DNA from: Acidobacteriaceae bacterium
Lineage (GTDB): Bacteria > Acidobacteriota > Terriglobia > Terriglobales > Acidobacteriaceae
Direction: 5' to 3'
Assembly: GCA_003132405.1 (NCBI GenBank)
Contig: PKXQ01000057.1
Coordinates: 31,139 to 95,138, forward strand
Length of the DNA stretch: 64,000 nt
The notes under the pieces were generated by a model that was not told the DNA's origin, made no database searches, and was given only the letters and a program-made list of their open reading frames with translations. The translations under genes and the position numbers were made by a program. This document shows positions 1 through 7,899 of the stretch, piece by piece; within the stretch, counting starts at the first letter, position 1; every line of letters starts with the position of its first letter.

Positions 1-265
1 TATCTTTTACCGGCTTTAGCGCAGGAGCCTTCTTGCCGGCCGCTCGCGACGACATAGCTCCTCTGCCACTCTGATGTTCGATACTCTGCAGGCTCTTGGC
101 GTTTTCCGCCGAAGCCGTTCCTGCGCCCGACGTTTTGCCTACCGGAGCGCTGCTCTTCGCCGGCTTGTCCTCGTGCGAAGGCTTGACTTTGTACGGCGCT
201 TGCTGCGCAAAACTACTCACGCTGAGACCCGCCGCTAACACCGCTACTGCCAACGAAAATCGCAT
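1..265 (-). CDS. Small secreted protein of unknown function, cut by the window start
   Basis: Reading leftward from ATG at 263-265 there are 88 open codons to the window edge, so the 3' end is missing. The N-terminus has a clear signal peptide: a short basic start (MRFS), a hydrophobic core rich in Ala/Val/Leu, and a likely cleavage after SFA-QQ. The rest seen is low-complexity, rich in Ala, Lys, Ser and Pro, and suggests a periplasmic or surface-exposed tail. A weak AGAGGA lies about a dozen bases upstream. No family is recognised. The opposite-strand frame here is a shadow: it lacks a signal peptide and a ribosome site. Confidence 0.6.
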   Translation of the reverse strand, partial: MRFSLAVAVLAAGLSVSSFAQQAPYKVKPSHEDKPAKSSAPVGKTSGAGTASAENAKSLQSIEHQSGRGAMSSRAAGKKAPALKPVKD

Positions 266-633
266 TTTGCTATTGATCCTCTGCCTGGTCTGCCCACTCT
301 GGTCTGCCCGCTCTGCTCTGATCGGAGTAACCTGGGACTACACGCTTAACGTGCACGCGCCCTGCCATCCAAAATCTCCGCCTACCCTATGTTAAACCCC
401 TGGTTACGAAAAAGCACTCGCGAGAACCGAAAGAACAGCAATGGCTTAGCCCAATCCGCCTCACTTCGTCGAAGTCCAGTCCACATTCCTCGAGTCGTCG
501 CATAAGCAAAGTCTTGCACACTGTTGATCTCCTTCCGATCATTTTCGATCCTCGAAGAACAAATCTAAAAACGTGACCGAAGTAACTTTAGGGTAAGTCC
601 CCCTTACCCCCTTGGACGCGTCTTACCCGTTTT
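266..633. other. Non-coding stretch with small repeats and a hairpin
   Basis: No gene is supported here. A 14-bp near-perfect direct repeat (tggtctgccc-actc / -gctc) lies at 286-313. GGGTAAG at 591-597 pairs perfectly with CTTACCC at 603-609 around a 5-base loop. This hairpin lies just past the stop of the small lipoprotein gene and could end its transcript, but no T-run follows it on that strand. Confidence 0.4.
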
Positions 634-831
634 TTACCAAAGACTTATCGGCGTTGTCGGCCTTTTTACCGTTCGCACTACGTTGTAGCCGACAATCACG
701 CTTCCAGCGTCGACCCGAGGCGCCTGCCAGGTGAGCGTAACGCTGTGCGGTCGCGCCTTGCATCCGCCCGTGAGGCCGAGGCAAACCATGGCGGCCAACG
801 CCAGCAGACATCGAATCGAACTGCTGCTCAT
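634..831 (-). CDS. Small lipoprotein with a truncated fibronectin III-like start
   Basis: 65 residues from the inner ATG at 831, chosen because it begins directly with a lipoprotein signal (MSSSSIRCLLALAAM, lipobox LTGGC). After the lipid-anchor Cys comes SVTLTWQAP…SVIVGYNVVR, which is how fibronectin type III domains begin in many acidobacterial secreted proteins (compare VDLSWTAS…GYNIYR in the gene ending at 32653). A normal domain needs about 90 residues; here only about 35 remain before a stop. Either the gene is a 3'-decayed remnant or it makes a short lipopeptide. The first is more likely. Confidence 0.45.
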   Translation of the reverse strand: MSSSSIRCLLALAAMVCLGLTGGCKARPHSVTLTWQAPRVDAGSVIVGYNVVRTVKRPTTPISLW

Positions 832-952
832 GGATTGTGGCCACACCGATGGTTGCCCCACATCTGCCGATTCCGCTAAGTCAATATAGTTGCCTTAGCA
901 CTAAACTCTGCTAACTCGAAGAGGACGTTACTGGTTCTAGGCGCGCCAAAGG

Positions 953-977
953 GTTGCATTTTCGTGCAACGGTTGCA
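953..977. promoter_or_regulatory. GTTGCA/TGCAAC repeats upstream of a promoter
   Basis: GTTGCA (953-958) and TGCAAC (965-970) form a perfect inverted repeat with a 6-base gap. A third half-site GTTGCA follows at 972-977. The cluster ends 13 bases before the -35 box of the next promoter, a position typical of an activator or repressor site. The binding protein is unknown. Confidence 0.4.
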
Positions 978-990
978 AAAAGTATCATTC

Positions 991-1019
991 TTGACAGGAG
1001 TGTTAATAGAACTTTTAAT
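991..1019 (+). promoter_or_regulatory. Sigma-70 promoter of the exosortase-substrate gene
   Basis: A consensus -35 TTGACA (991-996), exactly 17 bases, then TTTAAT (1014-1019) as -10. The 5' leader to the ATG at 1110 would be about 85 bases. Confidence 0.6.
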
Positions 1020-1109
1020 GGGAGACGTTCCACGAATTCATGGGAAGTTGCCGTCCCCCGATACTCCCCCTCCCGAGTGTTTCGCCGAATACTGAATCAA
1101 CGGAGTATC

Positions 1110-1337
1110 ATGAGCAATCGTAAGAGTAAGTGGTGGCTGGGAATTATAGTTGTATGTTGCCTTGTCCCCGCAGCATTTGCTGATAAGTGCGATCCACACG
1201 ATCGGGGTCAGGATAAGCACTGCACGCACCAGGTTCCAGAAGGCGGTTCTGCTGCCATCTATCTTCTCGGAGCGGGGCTCACCTGTTTTGAGGCGATGTA
1301 CCTCCGCTCAAAAACCGCCCAGCCAGCGCAATCATAA
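1110..1337 (+). CDS. Very small exosortase-sorted surface protein (VPEGGS C-terminal signal)
   Basis: 75 residues. The order is a signal peptide (MSNRKSKWWLGIIVVCCLVP, likely cut after AFA), a mature part of only about 15 residues rich in Asp, His and Cys (DKCDPHDRGQDKHC), and then a PEP-CTERM-like tripartite tail: VPEGGS, a hydrophobic helix (AAIYLLGAGLTCFEAMYL) and a basic RSK end. Such tails are recognised and cleaved by exosortases in the inner membrane. The cognate enzyme is probably the one encoded 1.2 kb away on the other strand. The mature peptide would be tiny, which is unusual for the class. A strong promoter lies upstream and a terminator follows. Start at 1110 chosen because the signal peptide begins there. 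The function of the mature peptide is unknown. Confidence 0.7.
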   Translation: MSNRKSKWWLGIIVVCCLVPAAFADKCDPHDRGQDKHCTHQVPEGGSAAIYLLGAGLTCFEAMYLRSKTAQPAQS

Positions 1338-1370
1338 ACACTCACACGCCTTTCAGCCGGCAAGAAAATG

Positions 1371-1417
1371 AGCCTACTTTGTCAGCGAACTTGCTCCCAA
1401 AGTAGGCTTATTTTTAG
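1371..1417. terminator. Bidirectional intrinsic terminator
   Basis: AGCCTACTTT (1371-1380) pairs perfectly with AAAGTAGGCT (1399-1408), followed by TATTTTTA. It lies between the convergent exosortase-substrate gene and wecB. The A-rich left flank (aagaaaatg) can serve as the U-run on the other strand. Confidence 0.8.
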
Positions 1418-1439
1418 TGTTACTTCGCTCGACCACGCC

Positions 1440-2525
1440 TCACGCGCCCGAAGGCCGCCCGATCACAATATCCGCTATGCGCTCCCCCGTCCTGCCATCC
1501 CAAAGCGGCGGCACAGTTCCCTTCTTAGCATTGCCAGCTAGCACTCGACCTAACTCCCCCCGCAACTTTTGCGGATCGCGCCCCACCAATACATTCGTGC
1601 CCATCGACACCGTGATCGGGCGCTCCGTATTCTCGCGCACCGTAAGGCAAGGCACGCCAAGATATGTCGTCTCCTCCTGAATGCCGCCCGAATCCGTGAT
1701 CACCACCGTCGCCCGCGACTGCATGCCCAGAAAATCGACATACGGCAGCGGATCAAGCACCCGCAGCTGCCCCGCCTGCAATCCAAAATCGGCAATGCGT
1801 TTTCGCGTCCGCGGATGCGCCGGAAAAATCACCGCCAGATCCCGATTCACCTCGAGCAGCGACTCCAGTATCCCTTTCAGCGTCGCGCTATCGTCGACGT
1901 TCGCCGGGCGATGCAATGTAACTAACGCATAACGCTCCGGCAGATCGTTGGTTTTCGTCTGCAGCGTCTTGCGCGCCGCCGGCAACAACCGCACCAGCGA
2001 ATCGATCATCACATTGCCCACGCGAAAAATCTTCTCCTCCGCAATCCCCTCCCGCCGCAGATTCTCGTCCCCATCCTCCGAAGGCGTGAACAGCAAATCC
2101 GCCAGTTGATCCGTCACCAGCCGGTTAATCTCCTCCGGCATCGTGCGATCGAACGATCGCAGCCCCGCCTCAACATGACCGACTCGAACCCCCAGCTTGG
2201 CGCACACCAGCGCCGTCGCAACCGTCGAATTCACGTCGCCATATACCAGCACCAGGTCCGGCTGTCGTTCGACCACAACCGGTTCCAGCCGCATCATAAT
2301 CTCCGCCGTCTGCTTCGCATGGCTACCCGACCCCACCGCCAAATTCACATCCGGCGCCGGTATGCCCAGTTGCTCGAAAAAAATATCCGACATATTCACG
2401 TCGTAGTGCTGCCCCGTATGCACCAGCGTCTGCTCGACATTCTTCCGCCCCTTCAGCGCAGTCAGCACCGGAGCCACCTTCATGAAATTAGGCCGCGCGC
2501 CAACAATATGAAATATCTTCACCAC
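1440..2525 (-). CDS. wecB: UDP-N-acetylglucosamine 2-epimerase (non-hydrolysing)
   Basis: 361 residues, the normal length. It interconverts UDP-GlcNAc and UDP-ManNAc in the cytoplasm for surface polysaccharide synthesis. Family signatures: the N-terminal GARPNFMK, HTGQHYD, the YGDVNSTVA loop, the HVEAGLRS motif, PEEINR, and the C-terminal TDSGGIQEE…TVRENTERP UDP-binding stretch. The start is GTG at 2525 with a TGGAG ribosome site; the overlapping ATG hits a stop at once. It follows the broken exosortase gene by 30 bases on the same strand. This fits the known habit of exosortases to sit with exopolysaccharide genes. Confidence 0.93.
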   Translation of the reverse strand: MVKIFHIVGARPNFMKVAPVLTALKGRKNVEQTLVHTGQHYDVNMSDIFFEQLGIPAPDVNLAVGSGSHAKQTAEIMMRLEPVVVERQPDLVLVYGDVNSTVATALVCAKLGVRVGHVEAGLRSFDRTMPEEINRLVTDQLADLLFTPSEDGDENLRREGIAEEKIFRVGNVMIDSLVRLLPAARKTLQTKTNDLPERYALVTLHRPANVDDSATLKGILESLLEVNRDLAVIFPAHPRTRKRIADFGLQAGQLRVLDPLPYVDFLGMQSRATVVITDSGGIQEETTYLGVPCLTVRENTERPITVSMGTNVLVGRDPQKLRGELGRVLAGNAKKGTVPPLWDGRTGERIADIVIGRPSGA

Positions 2526-2555
2526 ATCTCCAGTGCCACCGACAATCAGCTTAAT

Positions 2556-3442
2556 CTACTCAGGCAACGGCAAAGGATGCTGCCGCCGCATTTGCGACTC
2601 CGTCCGTCGCAAAATCCACAGCACCATCACCACAGCCGCCACCGAAATAGCAAAAAAAACAATTCCCCCATTGTGATGGAACTTGCCATTGAGAAAGCCA
2701 GGATCCACGCGGGTTCCAAGCTCGCCGATCGTAAAAATGCGCAGCCCATTCTTCGCTACCGACAACGGAATCGCCGCCGCGACCAGCACCACCTTCCGCC
2801 ACCATGAACGCAGAAACAGATGCGCCAAAACCAGCGTAGTGACGATCAGCATCAGGCTAGACCGAATACTGCTGCACTCGCGCGCCACTTCGATCTCCAG
2901 CCCCGGAATTGTCAACACGATTCCATCCTGCGCCACCGGAACCCAGCCGTCCGAAACATGAGCCTCGCCGCCACCGCCGACTGCTGTTGCAAAAATTCGA
3001 CGATCCATTTCAAAACAAAGTCAGGGATAGGAACCATCAGGAAAAGAAAGCAAAGCGGAAACAGAAATTGTCGAAAAGTTCTAACTCCAAAACAGAGAAG
3101 AACGCCGCCAATCCACCATGTGACCAGCGCAAGCATGGCAAGTGTCAGTCGAATGTCTTCGCGAGCAGCGATCGTCCCCCATCTCGCACAGCCGCCAATC
3201 AGCAACGCCACCACAAAAAGAGCCAAGCCCGCGCCGTAACTAGGCCGGCCATCGATTCGCGGTGTCTTAGAATCCAGGTAAATCAGCCCAGCGCTCAGAG
3301 GAACAATCAGAAGGATGTGAGTATAAGCATCGTTAGCCAGCGCCAATCCCAACGTCGTAGCCAGCGGACGCCACCACAAAACAATCGACGCCACGCACAA
3401 GAATACGAAAGCCAGAATTTGAGTTCGTCGCGTCGTGATCAT
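2556..3442 (-). pseudogene. Exosortase, interrupted by a single missing base
   Basis: Two overlapping frames make one exosortase/archaeosortase-family membrane protease of about 295 residues. The first frame (from ATG 3442) carries the N-terminal membrane helices and reaches FRTAGF. The second resumes with VPVAQDGIVLTIPG. All three catalytic landmarks are in the second frame: Cys in EVARECSSIRSS, Arg in AKNGLRIF, His in FHHNGGIVFF. Adding one G to the GGG at 2942-2944 would give an unbroken A-G-V-P-V reading, the usual sequence before the catalytic region. The span of 887 bases is one short of a multiple of three. This could be a sequencing error or a true frameshift; no classical slippery site is present. 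The gene precedes wecB, and a tiny VPEGGS substrate lies close by. Confidence 0.85.
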
Positions 3443-3524
3443 GATTTCCGCATCCCAGGTCTTAATCTAACATTCGCGGATAGGCCGCTCGTGAACCGGA
3501 GATCCAAGTTTCGAGCAGGCTGCA

Positions 3525-3938
3525 TTAGCTGCTTTTAAAAGGATTGAAGATCCGCACGTCCAACTGTCTGAAGTCCCGTTCGTTTCGAGTCGCAACAATC
3601 AAGCGATGCACCCGCGCGGTCGCGGCAATCATCGCATCTTCCAGCAACTGATCGGGCTTCCGGTCCATAATCCGGCCCCATTCCCGAAAGCACGGCGTAT
3701 CCATCGGAAGAATCTGATAAGAACCAGCCAATTGATCCGCCCACTGCGCGATCTCCCCCGCTTTCACCGGATCCTGATGCCGCGTCCGCTCAATTCCCGC
3801 TTGCAGTTCTCCCATCGTGACCGCCGAGAGAAACAATTGCTCGTCCTCCAGATCGCTCAGCCAGCCGACCACCGCGCCATGCGGATGAGGCCTGCGAAGC
3901 TCGGAAACAACATTGGTATCGAGCAGGTATCGATTCAC
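3525..3938 (-). CDS. vapC: VapC-type PIN-domain toxin
   Basis: 137 residues. Probable Mg2+-dependent RNase toxin of a type II system. PIN-domain acidic residues are visible: Asp in YLLDTNVVSEL at the N-terminus, Glu in MGELQAG, Asp in LLEDAMIAATA, and the C-terminal VATRNERDFRQL. The start overlaps the stop of its antitoxin gene by four bases (ATGA), which indicates translational coupling. It follows the same design as the pair at 55.7-56.4 kb and shares an operator-like palindrome with it. Confidence 0.85.
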   Translation of the reverse strand: MNRYLLDTNVVSELRRPHPHGAVVGWLSDLEDEQLFLSAVTMGELQAGIERTRHQDPVKAGEIAQWADQLAGSYQILPMDTPCFREWGRIMDRKPDQLLEDAMIAATARVHRLIVATRNERDFRQLDVRIFNPFKSS

Positions 3939-4192
3939 TTAAACTCCACTGCCGCGCGCCGCCGCAATGTCCGGTTCCCAGCGAGCAAATTCTCAAACCG
4001 CGCTTCCGGAGCCAGCAACACATCCTTTAGGCCCGGCCGGGCAGCCCTTTGCAGCCGATGCCATTCCTCGATCGGCACCAGAACGGCCGTCTCAATTCCG
4101 CGACGCGTAACTACCTGCGGTCCCTTCTTAATGGTCGCATTCAATAACTCGCTGAAACGCGCCTTTGCGTCCTGCACCTGCCATGAAGCCAA
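3935..4192 (-). CDS. Phd/YefM-family antitoxin
   Basis: 85 residues. It binds and neutralises the adjacent VapC and represses the pair. The N-terminal fold is typical of Phd/YefM: WQVQDAKARFSELLNATIKKGPQ, then VVTRRGIETAVLVPIEEW. The C-terminal part (residues about 50-85) is basic and likely the toxin-binding arm. It is the first gene of a two-gene operon; the palindromic upstream region fits autoregulation. Confidence 0.85.
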   Translation of the reverse strand: MASWQVQDAKARFSELLNATIKKGPQVVTRRGIETAVLVPIEEWHRLQRAARPGLKDVLLAPEARFENLLAGNRTLRRRAAVEFK

Positions 4193-4204
4193 GTTTTCAC
4201 CTCC

Positions 4205-4250
4205 TAGTGATAGTGATAATGATAGTACTGACTAGTCATCTAGCTAGTCA
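4205..4250. promoter_or_regulatory. Palindromic operator candidate of the phd-vapC operon
   Basis: Upstream of the antitoxin start (4192) lie repeated TAGTGATA/GATAGT words, then the self-complementary GACTAGTC (4230-4237) and CTAGCTAG (4239-4246). The 11-mer CTGACTAGTCA (4228-4238) recurs upstream of the second phd gene at 56419, suggesting both antitoxins recognise the same DNA. Confidence 0.5.
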
Positions 4251-4278
4251 ATATAACTTGAGGCTTAACTGATGTAGC

Positions 4279-4320
4279 GCCGCCGTCCCGGCGGCTGTCC
4301 GGCGGGCGTCCCGCCCGCCG
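4279..4320. repeat. REP-like double hairpin
   Basis: GCCGCC-GTCCC-GGCGGC (4279-4295) followed by CGGCGGGC-GTCCC-GCCCGCCG (4300-4320): two perfect stems with the same GTCCC loop. This is the form of extragenic palindromic repeats common in acidobacterial genomes. It sits between two divergently placed transcription units. Confidence 0.6.
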
Positions 4321-4401
4321 AGCAGAATGCGACGACGCCACAGCACCACCACGAAGAATCCCGGCGCGGAAACATGCGCCAGACTAGACACTACTCAAGA
4401 C

Positions 4402-4419
4402 TGAAGTCACTTGACTTCA
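4402..4419. promoter_or_regulatory. Perfect inverted repeat upstream of the FecR-domain gene
   Basis: TGAAGTCA-CT-TGACTTCA is an exact 8-base inverted repeat with a 2-base centre, 64 bases before the GTG start of the FecR-domain gene. A dimeric regulator site is plausible; the binding protein is unknown. Confidence 0.4.
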
Positions 4420-4482
4420 CCTCTTTTTCTGGGAGAATCCACCTTAGGTAACCTCAATAAATATTTCCCTCGGAGGGTTGGC

Positions 4483-5274
4483 GTGCTCAAGTCGATACTG
4501 TCGATCGTGCTGTCTGTGCTGATGGCTGCCGCGCCATTATTTGCGGCTCCCGCCGACCAAACTGCCGGAGAAGTCAAAGCTCTCATTCCCGCCGCCTCGC
4601 GCAATGCGCAATCGGTGAAAGTAAAAGACAGCCTCGCCTGGAACGATCTGCTCCAAACCGATGCCCAGGGCCGCCTCCGCGCCGGCCTCACCGACGGCTC
4701 CATTCTCAGCCTCGGCTCCAACAGCGAACTCAAAGTCGTGCAGCACGATGCCACCTCGCAACAGACTTCCATGGAATTGAACTACGGCAAGCTGCGCAAC
4801 CAGGTCGTCAAGATCACCAAACCCGACGGCAAGTATGAAGTCAAAACTCCGAACGCCGTCATCGGAGTAATCGGAACCGACTTCTACGTCGGCTACGCCA
4901 ACAATCAAACCACCGTCATCTGTTACGTCGGCAAAGTTGCGGTCACCCCCGGCGCCGGAGCCAAAGTGCTGCAGAGCGACAACGCCGCCCCCGGTTCTAC
5001 CAACGCCGTAACTCTCACCGCCGGCCAAATGGTCGTCATCGGCCCCGATGTTCCGCCCGGAGGCTACCTGGCAAGTTCCACTCCGACCGCCGTAGCCACA
5101 GCAAGCATTCAAGATACGAATGTGCCGAACGAACCAATAACCGTAGGCAAAGTCGCAACCCACACCGTGCGCAATGTGCTCATCGGCGTGGGCGTAGCCG
5201 CTGGCGTGGGCATAGGCTTAGGAGTCGCCGAGACCAGAGGCGGCACCGCCCCCAGCCAAGGCCCGGCCAAGTAA
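4483..5274 (+). CDS. FecR-domain secreted protein
   Basis: 263 residues from GTG at 4483. This start is chosen because GGAGGG lies 6 bases upstream and a signal peptide begins there (LKSILSIVLSVLMAAAPLFA). The FecR fold occupies roughly residues 35-170: DLLQTDAQGRLRAGLTDGSIL, SELKVVQHD, a central YEVKTPNAVIGVIGTDFYV, and LTAGQMVVI. FecR domains occur in periplasmic or surface proteins, often without an iron role outside Enterobacteria. The C-terminus has a Gly/Val-rich hydrophobic stretch (NVLIGVGVAAGVGIGLGV) that could be a membrane anchor. A CHASE2-adenylate cyclase gene follows; FecR and CHASE2-cyclase genes commonly pair, suggesting a sensing function. Confidence 0.8.
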   Translation: MLKSILSIVLSVLMAAAPLFAAPADQTAGEVKALIPAASRNAQSVKVKDSLAWNDLLQTDAQGRLRAGLTDGSILSLGSNSELKVVQHDATSQQTSMELNYGKLRNQVVKITKPDGKYEVKTPNAVIGVIGTDFYVGYANNQTTVICYVGKVAVTPGAGAKVLQSDNAAPGSTNAVTLTAGQMVVIGPDVPPGGYLASSTPTAVATASIQDTNVPNEPITVGKVATHTVRNVLIGVGVAAGVGIGLGVAETRGGTAPSQGPAK

Positions 5275-5465
5275 CACTACGAAATTGCAAGTAGTGGCTC
5301 GGTTTGAACCAGTTTTGAAAGGACACGGCTTCATAGTTTGCTGAGAAGCTTGACTTTGCCTTTGCTTTTGGGTGGCGCAGCGGTTTACCGCTGCGATAAT
5401 CGGCTTGTTTTCATCTCGGCTTTAGCCGCTGAGGGAATGCACCTTCCCAAGCCACTACGAAATTG
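5275..5465. repeat. Inserted intergenic repeat with flanking 13-base direct repeats
   Basis: CACTACGAAATTG occurs at 5275-5287 and again at 5453-5465, bracketing about 165 bases. The inside holds a stem (GCAGCGGTTTACCGCTGC near 5378) and TCGGCTTTAGCCGCTGAGG, a form seen in acidobacterial extragenic repeats. The layout suggests insertion of a palindromic repeat between FecR and cyclase genes, or a short duplication. Confidence 0.45.
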
Positions 5466-5499
5466 TCCGTACAATCGCCACTCACTCGCGGGGACATGA

Positions 5500-7851
5500 T
5501 TGCCTTTCCGAGTCGCAGCCCAATGGCTTTCGCAGCAGTCCCACGCCGCCATCGCTATAGCTGTCACGGCCGCTGGCCTCGCCCTCTTCGCCTATTCCGG
5601 AATCGGCGGCAATCAGCGCGCCGGCTTCCTCTTTCTACAGGATGTCGAGCAGCGCACCCTCGATCTTCGCTTCGCCACTCGCGGCAAGCGCCCCTCCGAC
5701 CCTCGCATCGTCATCGTCGGCATCGACGATAAAACCCTCCAAACCATCGGCTCCTACCCCCTGCCGCGCAGCAACTACGCCCAGCTCGTCCGCCAACTAA
5801 AACAAGCCGGAGCCCGCGTAGTCGCCTTCGACGTAACCTTCCCCACCGCCTCCAGCAGCGAAGCCCTCGACGTCTTAGCGCGCCTCCGCGCCGAAATAGC
5901 AACCTCCGCGCCCTCGCAAAATAAAGCTCTCCAAAATAAACTCCACCAACTCGAGCAACAATCCGACGTCGACGCCCAATTCGCCGCCGCTCTTAAAGAC
6001 GCCGGCAACGTCGTCCTCGGCCATCTTTTCCTGAGTGCCGAGCGCTCCAAGTTCACCGACCCCAAGCTAGCCGAAGCCTATTTCAACATCGCCTGGGCCA
6101 AGGCCTTCCCACAGGTCCTAAAAGTGAAAGAAGGCAACCACGATTTCGATCTAAGCCAAGCCTGGATCCAAGCCCGCGGCCCCGTAGCCGCCGGAGTCGA
6201 AGCCAATCTCCCCAAGCTAGCCGAAGCCGCCGCCTCCTACGGTTTCTTCAACATCGCTCCCGACGCCGACGGCACCATCCGCCGCGCCCTCTTCATCATT
6301 CGCTATCAGGATCAGGATTTCTTCCCCTCCCTCGCCCTCCAGGCCCTCCGTCAATACGAAAACATCCCCGACCAGCAAATCGCCGCCTACATCGCCTCCG
6401 ACGGCCTAGAGCGCATTCAATTCGGCGCCCACGAACTCCATCCCTGGCAAAACGGCAGCGCCCTCATCAACTACGTCGGCCCCTTTCACTCCTACAAGCA
6501 CTACTCCATGGTCGACGTCCTCCGCGGCGCCGTCCCCGCCGACGCCTTCCGCGACAAAATCGTTTTCGTCGGAGGCACAGCCCTCGGCATAGGCGACCTG
6601 CGCAACACTCCCTTCGAAAAGCAAGGCTCCGGCTACATGGGAGTCGAAATCCACGCCAACATCCTCGACAACCTCCTCCACAGCGCCGAGCCGTCCCGCA
6701 CCTTCCTCATCCGCGGCTTCCGCGAAGAGATCGTCGACATCGCCACCATCATTTTTTTCGGCCTCGGCCTCGGACTCTGGTTCGGCCACTCGCACCGCCC
6801 TCTCTTCGCCACCATCACCGTAGTCGTCGCCCTGGCCGCATTCTTCGCCTTCATCTACTACGGCTTCGCCCACTGGGGACGCTGGTACAGCTTCGTAGTC
6901 CCCGCCGCAACGCTAGTAGCCTCCTACGCATCCATCACCAGCTTTCGCGTAATCCATGAAGAGCGCGAAAAACGCAAAATCCGCAAAACCTTCTCGCAAT
7001 ATCTATCTCCTGGCGTAATCGCCCTCATAGAAAAAGATCCGCAAAAATATATTCGTCCCGGCGGAGAAGTAAAAAATCTCACCGTAATGTTCAGCGACAT
7101 CCGTGACTTCACCTCGCTCTCCGAAGGCCTCACGCCCGACGAGCTAGTTCATCTCCTCAACGAGTACCTGGGCGCCATGACCGACATCCTCTTCAGCAAC
7201 CTCGGCACCCTCGACAAATACATCGGAGACGCCATCATGGCCTTCTGGGGCTCTCCCTACCCGCAGCAGGATCACGCCCACTGCGCCTGCCGCTGCGCCC
7301 TCGAAATGGTCAAGGGTCTAGACAAACTCAACCGCAAGTGGGAAGCCGAAGGCCGCCGCCCCATCGCCATCGGCATCGGCCTCAACACCGGCCCCGTCAA
7401 CGTAGGCAACATGGGCTCCGACAAGCGCCTAGCCTGGACCGTCATGGGAGACAACGTCAATCTAGCCTCCCGCCTCGAAGGCATGACCAAGCAATACCGC
7501 AGCCGAGTCATCATCAGCGAAGGCACCTACAACCAAGTGTCCGACCAGTTCGTGGCCCGAGAAGTCGACCGCATCCGCGTAAAAGGCAAGAAACAGCCCG
7601 TAGTAATCTACGAACTCCTGGCCCCCATCAGCGAGCGCGGAGCCTACGCCGATCTCCTGACCAAATTCAACGCAGCCCTCAACGTATACCGCAGCCAGAA
7701 TTGGCAAGAAGCCGCCGCAATGTTCGGCGACCTCCTCCGCACCTATCCCAACGACGGCCCCACCCAAGTCCTACTGCAGCGCTGCCTGGAATTCATAGAA
7801 GAATCCCCAGAAGCCAACTGGGACGGCGTCTACGTAATGAAATCGAAGTGA
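5500..7851 (+). CDS. CHASE2-domain class III adenylate/guanylate cyclase
   Basis: 783 residues. The order is an N-terminal membrane segment (AAIAIAVTAAGLALFAY), a periplasmic CHASE2 sensor of about 330 residues (starts TLDLRFATRGKRPSDP, with VVAFDVTFP), two to three membrane helices (about 410-480), then a class III cyclase domain from about residue 515. Catalytic landmarks: LTVMFSDIRDFT (metal Asp), LDKYIGDAIMAFWG (Lys and second Asp) and TVMGDNVNLASRLEG. A helical TPR-like tail follows. It should make cAMP (less likely cGMP) in response to a periplasmic cue. The start is TTG at 5500, since an in-frame stop lies just upstream and GGGGA precedes it. It may be co-transcribed with the FecR gene. 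It is the nearest visible source of cyclic nucleotide for the cNMP-binding Fe-S protein at 19.4 kb. Confidence 0.9.
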   Translation: MPFRVAAQWLSQQSHAAIAIAVTAAGLALFAYSGIGGNQRAGFLFLQDVEQRTLDLRFATRGKRPSDPRIVIVGIDDKTLQTIGSYPLPRSNYAQLVRQLKQAGARVVAFDVTFPTASSSEALDVLARLRAEIATSAPSQNKALQNKLHQLEQQSDVDAQFAAALKDAGNVVLGHLFLSAERSKFTDPKLAEAYFNIAWAKAFPQVLKVKEGNHDFDLSQAWIQARGPVAAGVEANLPKLAEAAASYGFFNIAPDADGTIRRALFIIRYQDQDFFPSLALQALRQYENIPDQQIAAYIASDGLERIQFGAHELHPWQNGSALINYVGPFHSYKHYSMVDVLRGAVPADAFRDKIVFVGGTALGIGDLRNTPFEKQGSGYMGVEIHANILDNLLHSAEPSRTFLIRGFREEIVDIATIIFFGLGLGLWFGHSHRPLFATITVVVALAAFFAFIYYGFAHWGRWYSFVVPAATLVASYASITSFRVIHEEREKRKIRKTFSQYLSPGVIALIEKDPQKYIRPGGEVKNLTVMFSDIRDFTSLSEGLTPDELVHLLNEYLGAMTDILFSNLGTLDKYIGDAIMAFWGSPYPQQDHAHCACRCALEMVKGLDKLNRKWEAEGRRPIAIGIGLNTGPVNVGNMGSDKRLAWTVMGDNVNLASRLEGMTKQYRSRVIISEGTYNQVSDQFVAREVDRIRVKGKKQPVVIYELLAPISERGAYADLLTKFNAALNVYRSQNWQEAAAMFGDLLRTYPNDGPTQVLLQRCLEFIEESPEANWDGVYVMKSK

Positions 7852-7899
7852 GGTTCGTACCAGGTGAGGTTCGTATCAGGGTATCGCTTCAGCGATACC
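7848..7899. repeat. 16-bp tandem repeat over the cyclase stop codon plus hairpin
   Basis: GTGAGGTTCGTA occurs at 7848-7859 and 7864-7875, a 16-base period. The first copy contains the TGA stop of the cyclase gene. Directly after it GGTATCGC-TTCA-GCGATACC (7880-7899) is a perfect 8-bp hairpin, with no T-run behind it. Confidence 0.55.

Noticed and set aside
2106..2807. 233-codon plus-strand frame
   Set aside because: Lies opposite wecB and the exosortase; Arg/His-rich shadow composition.
2935..2950. Programmed -1 frameshift in the exosortase
   Set aside because: No X-XXY-YYZ slippery sequence or clear downstream structure; a lost base in a G run is simpler.
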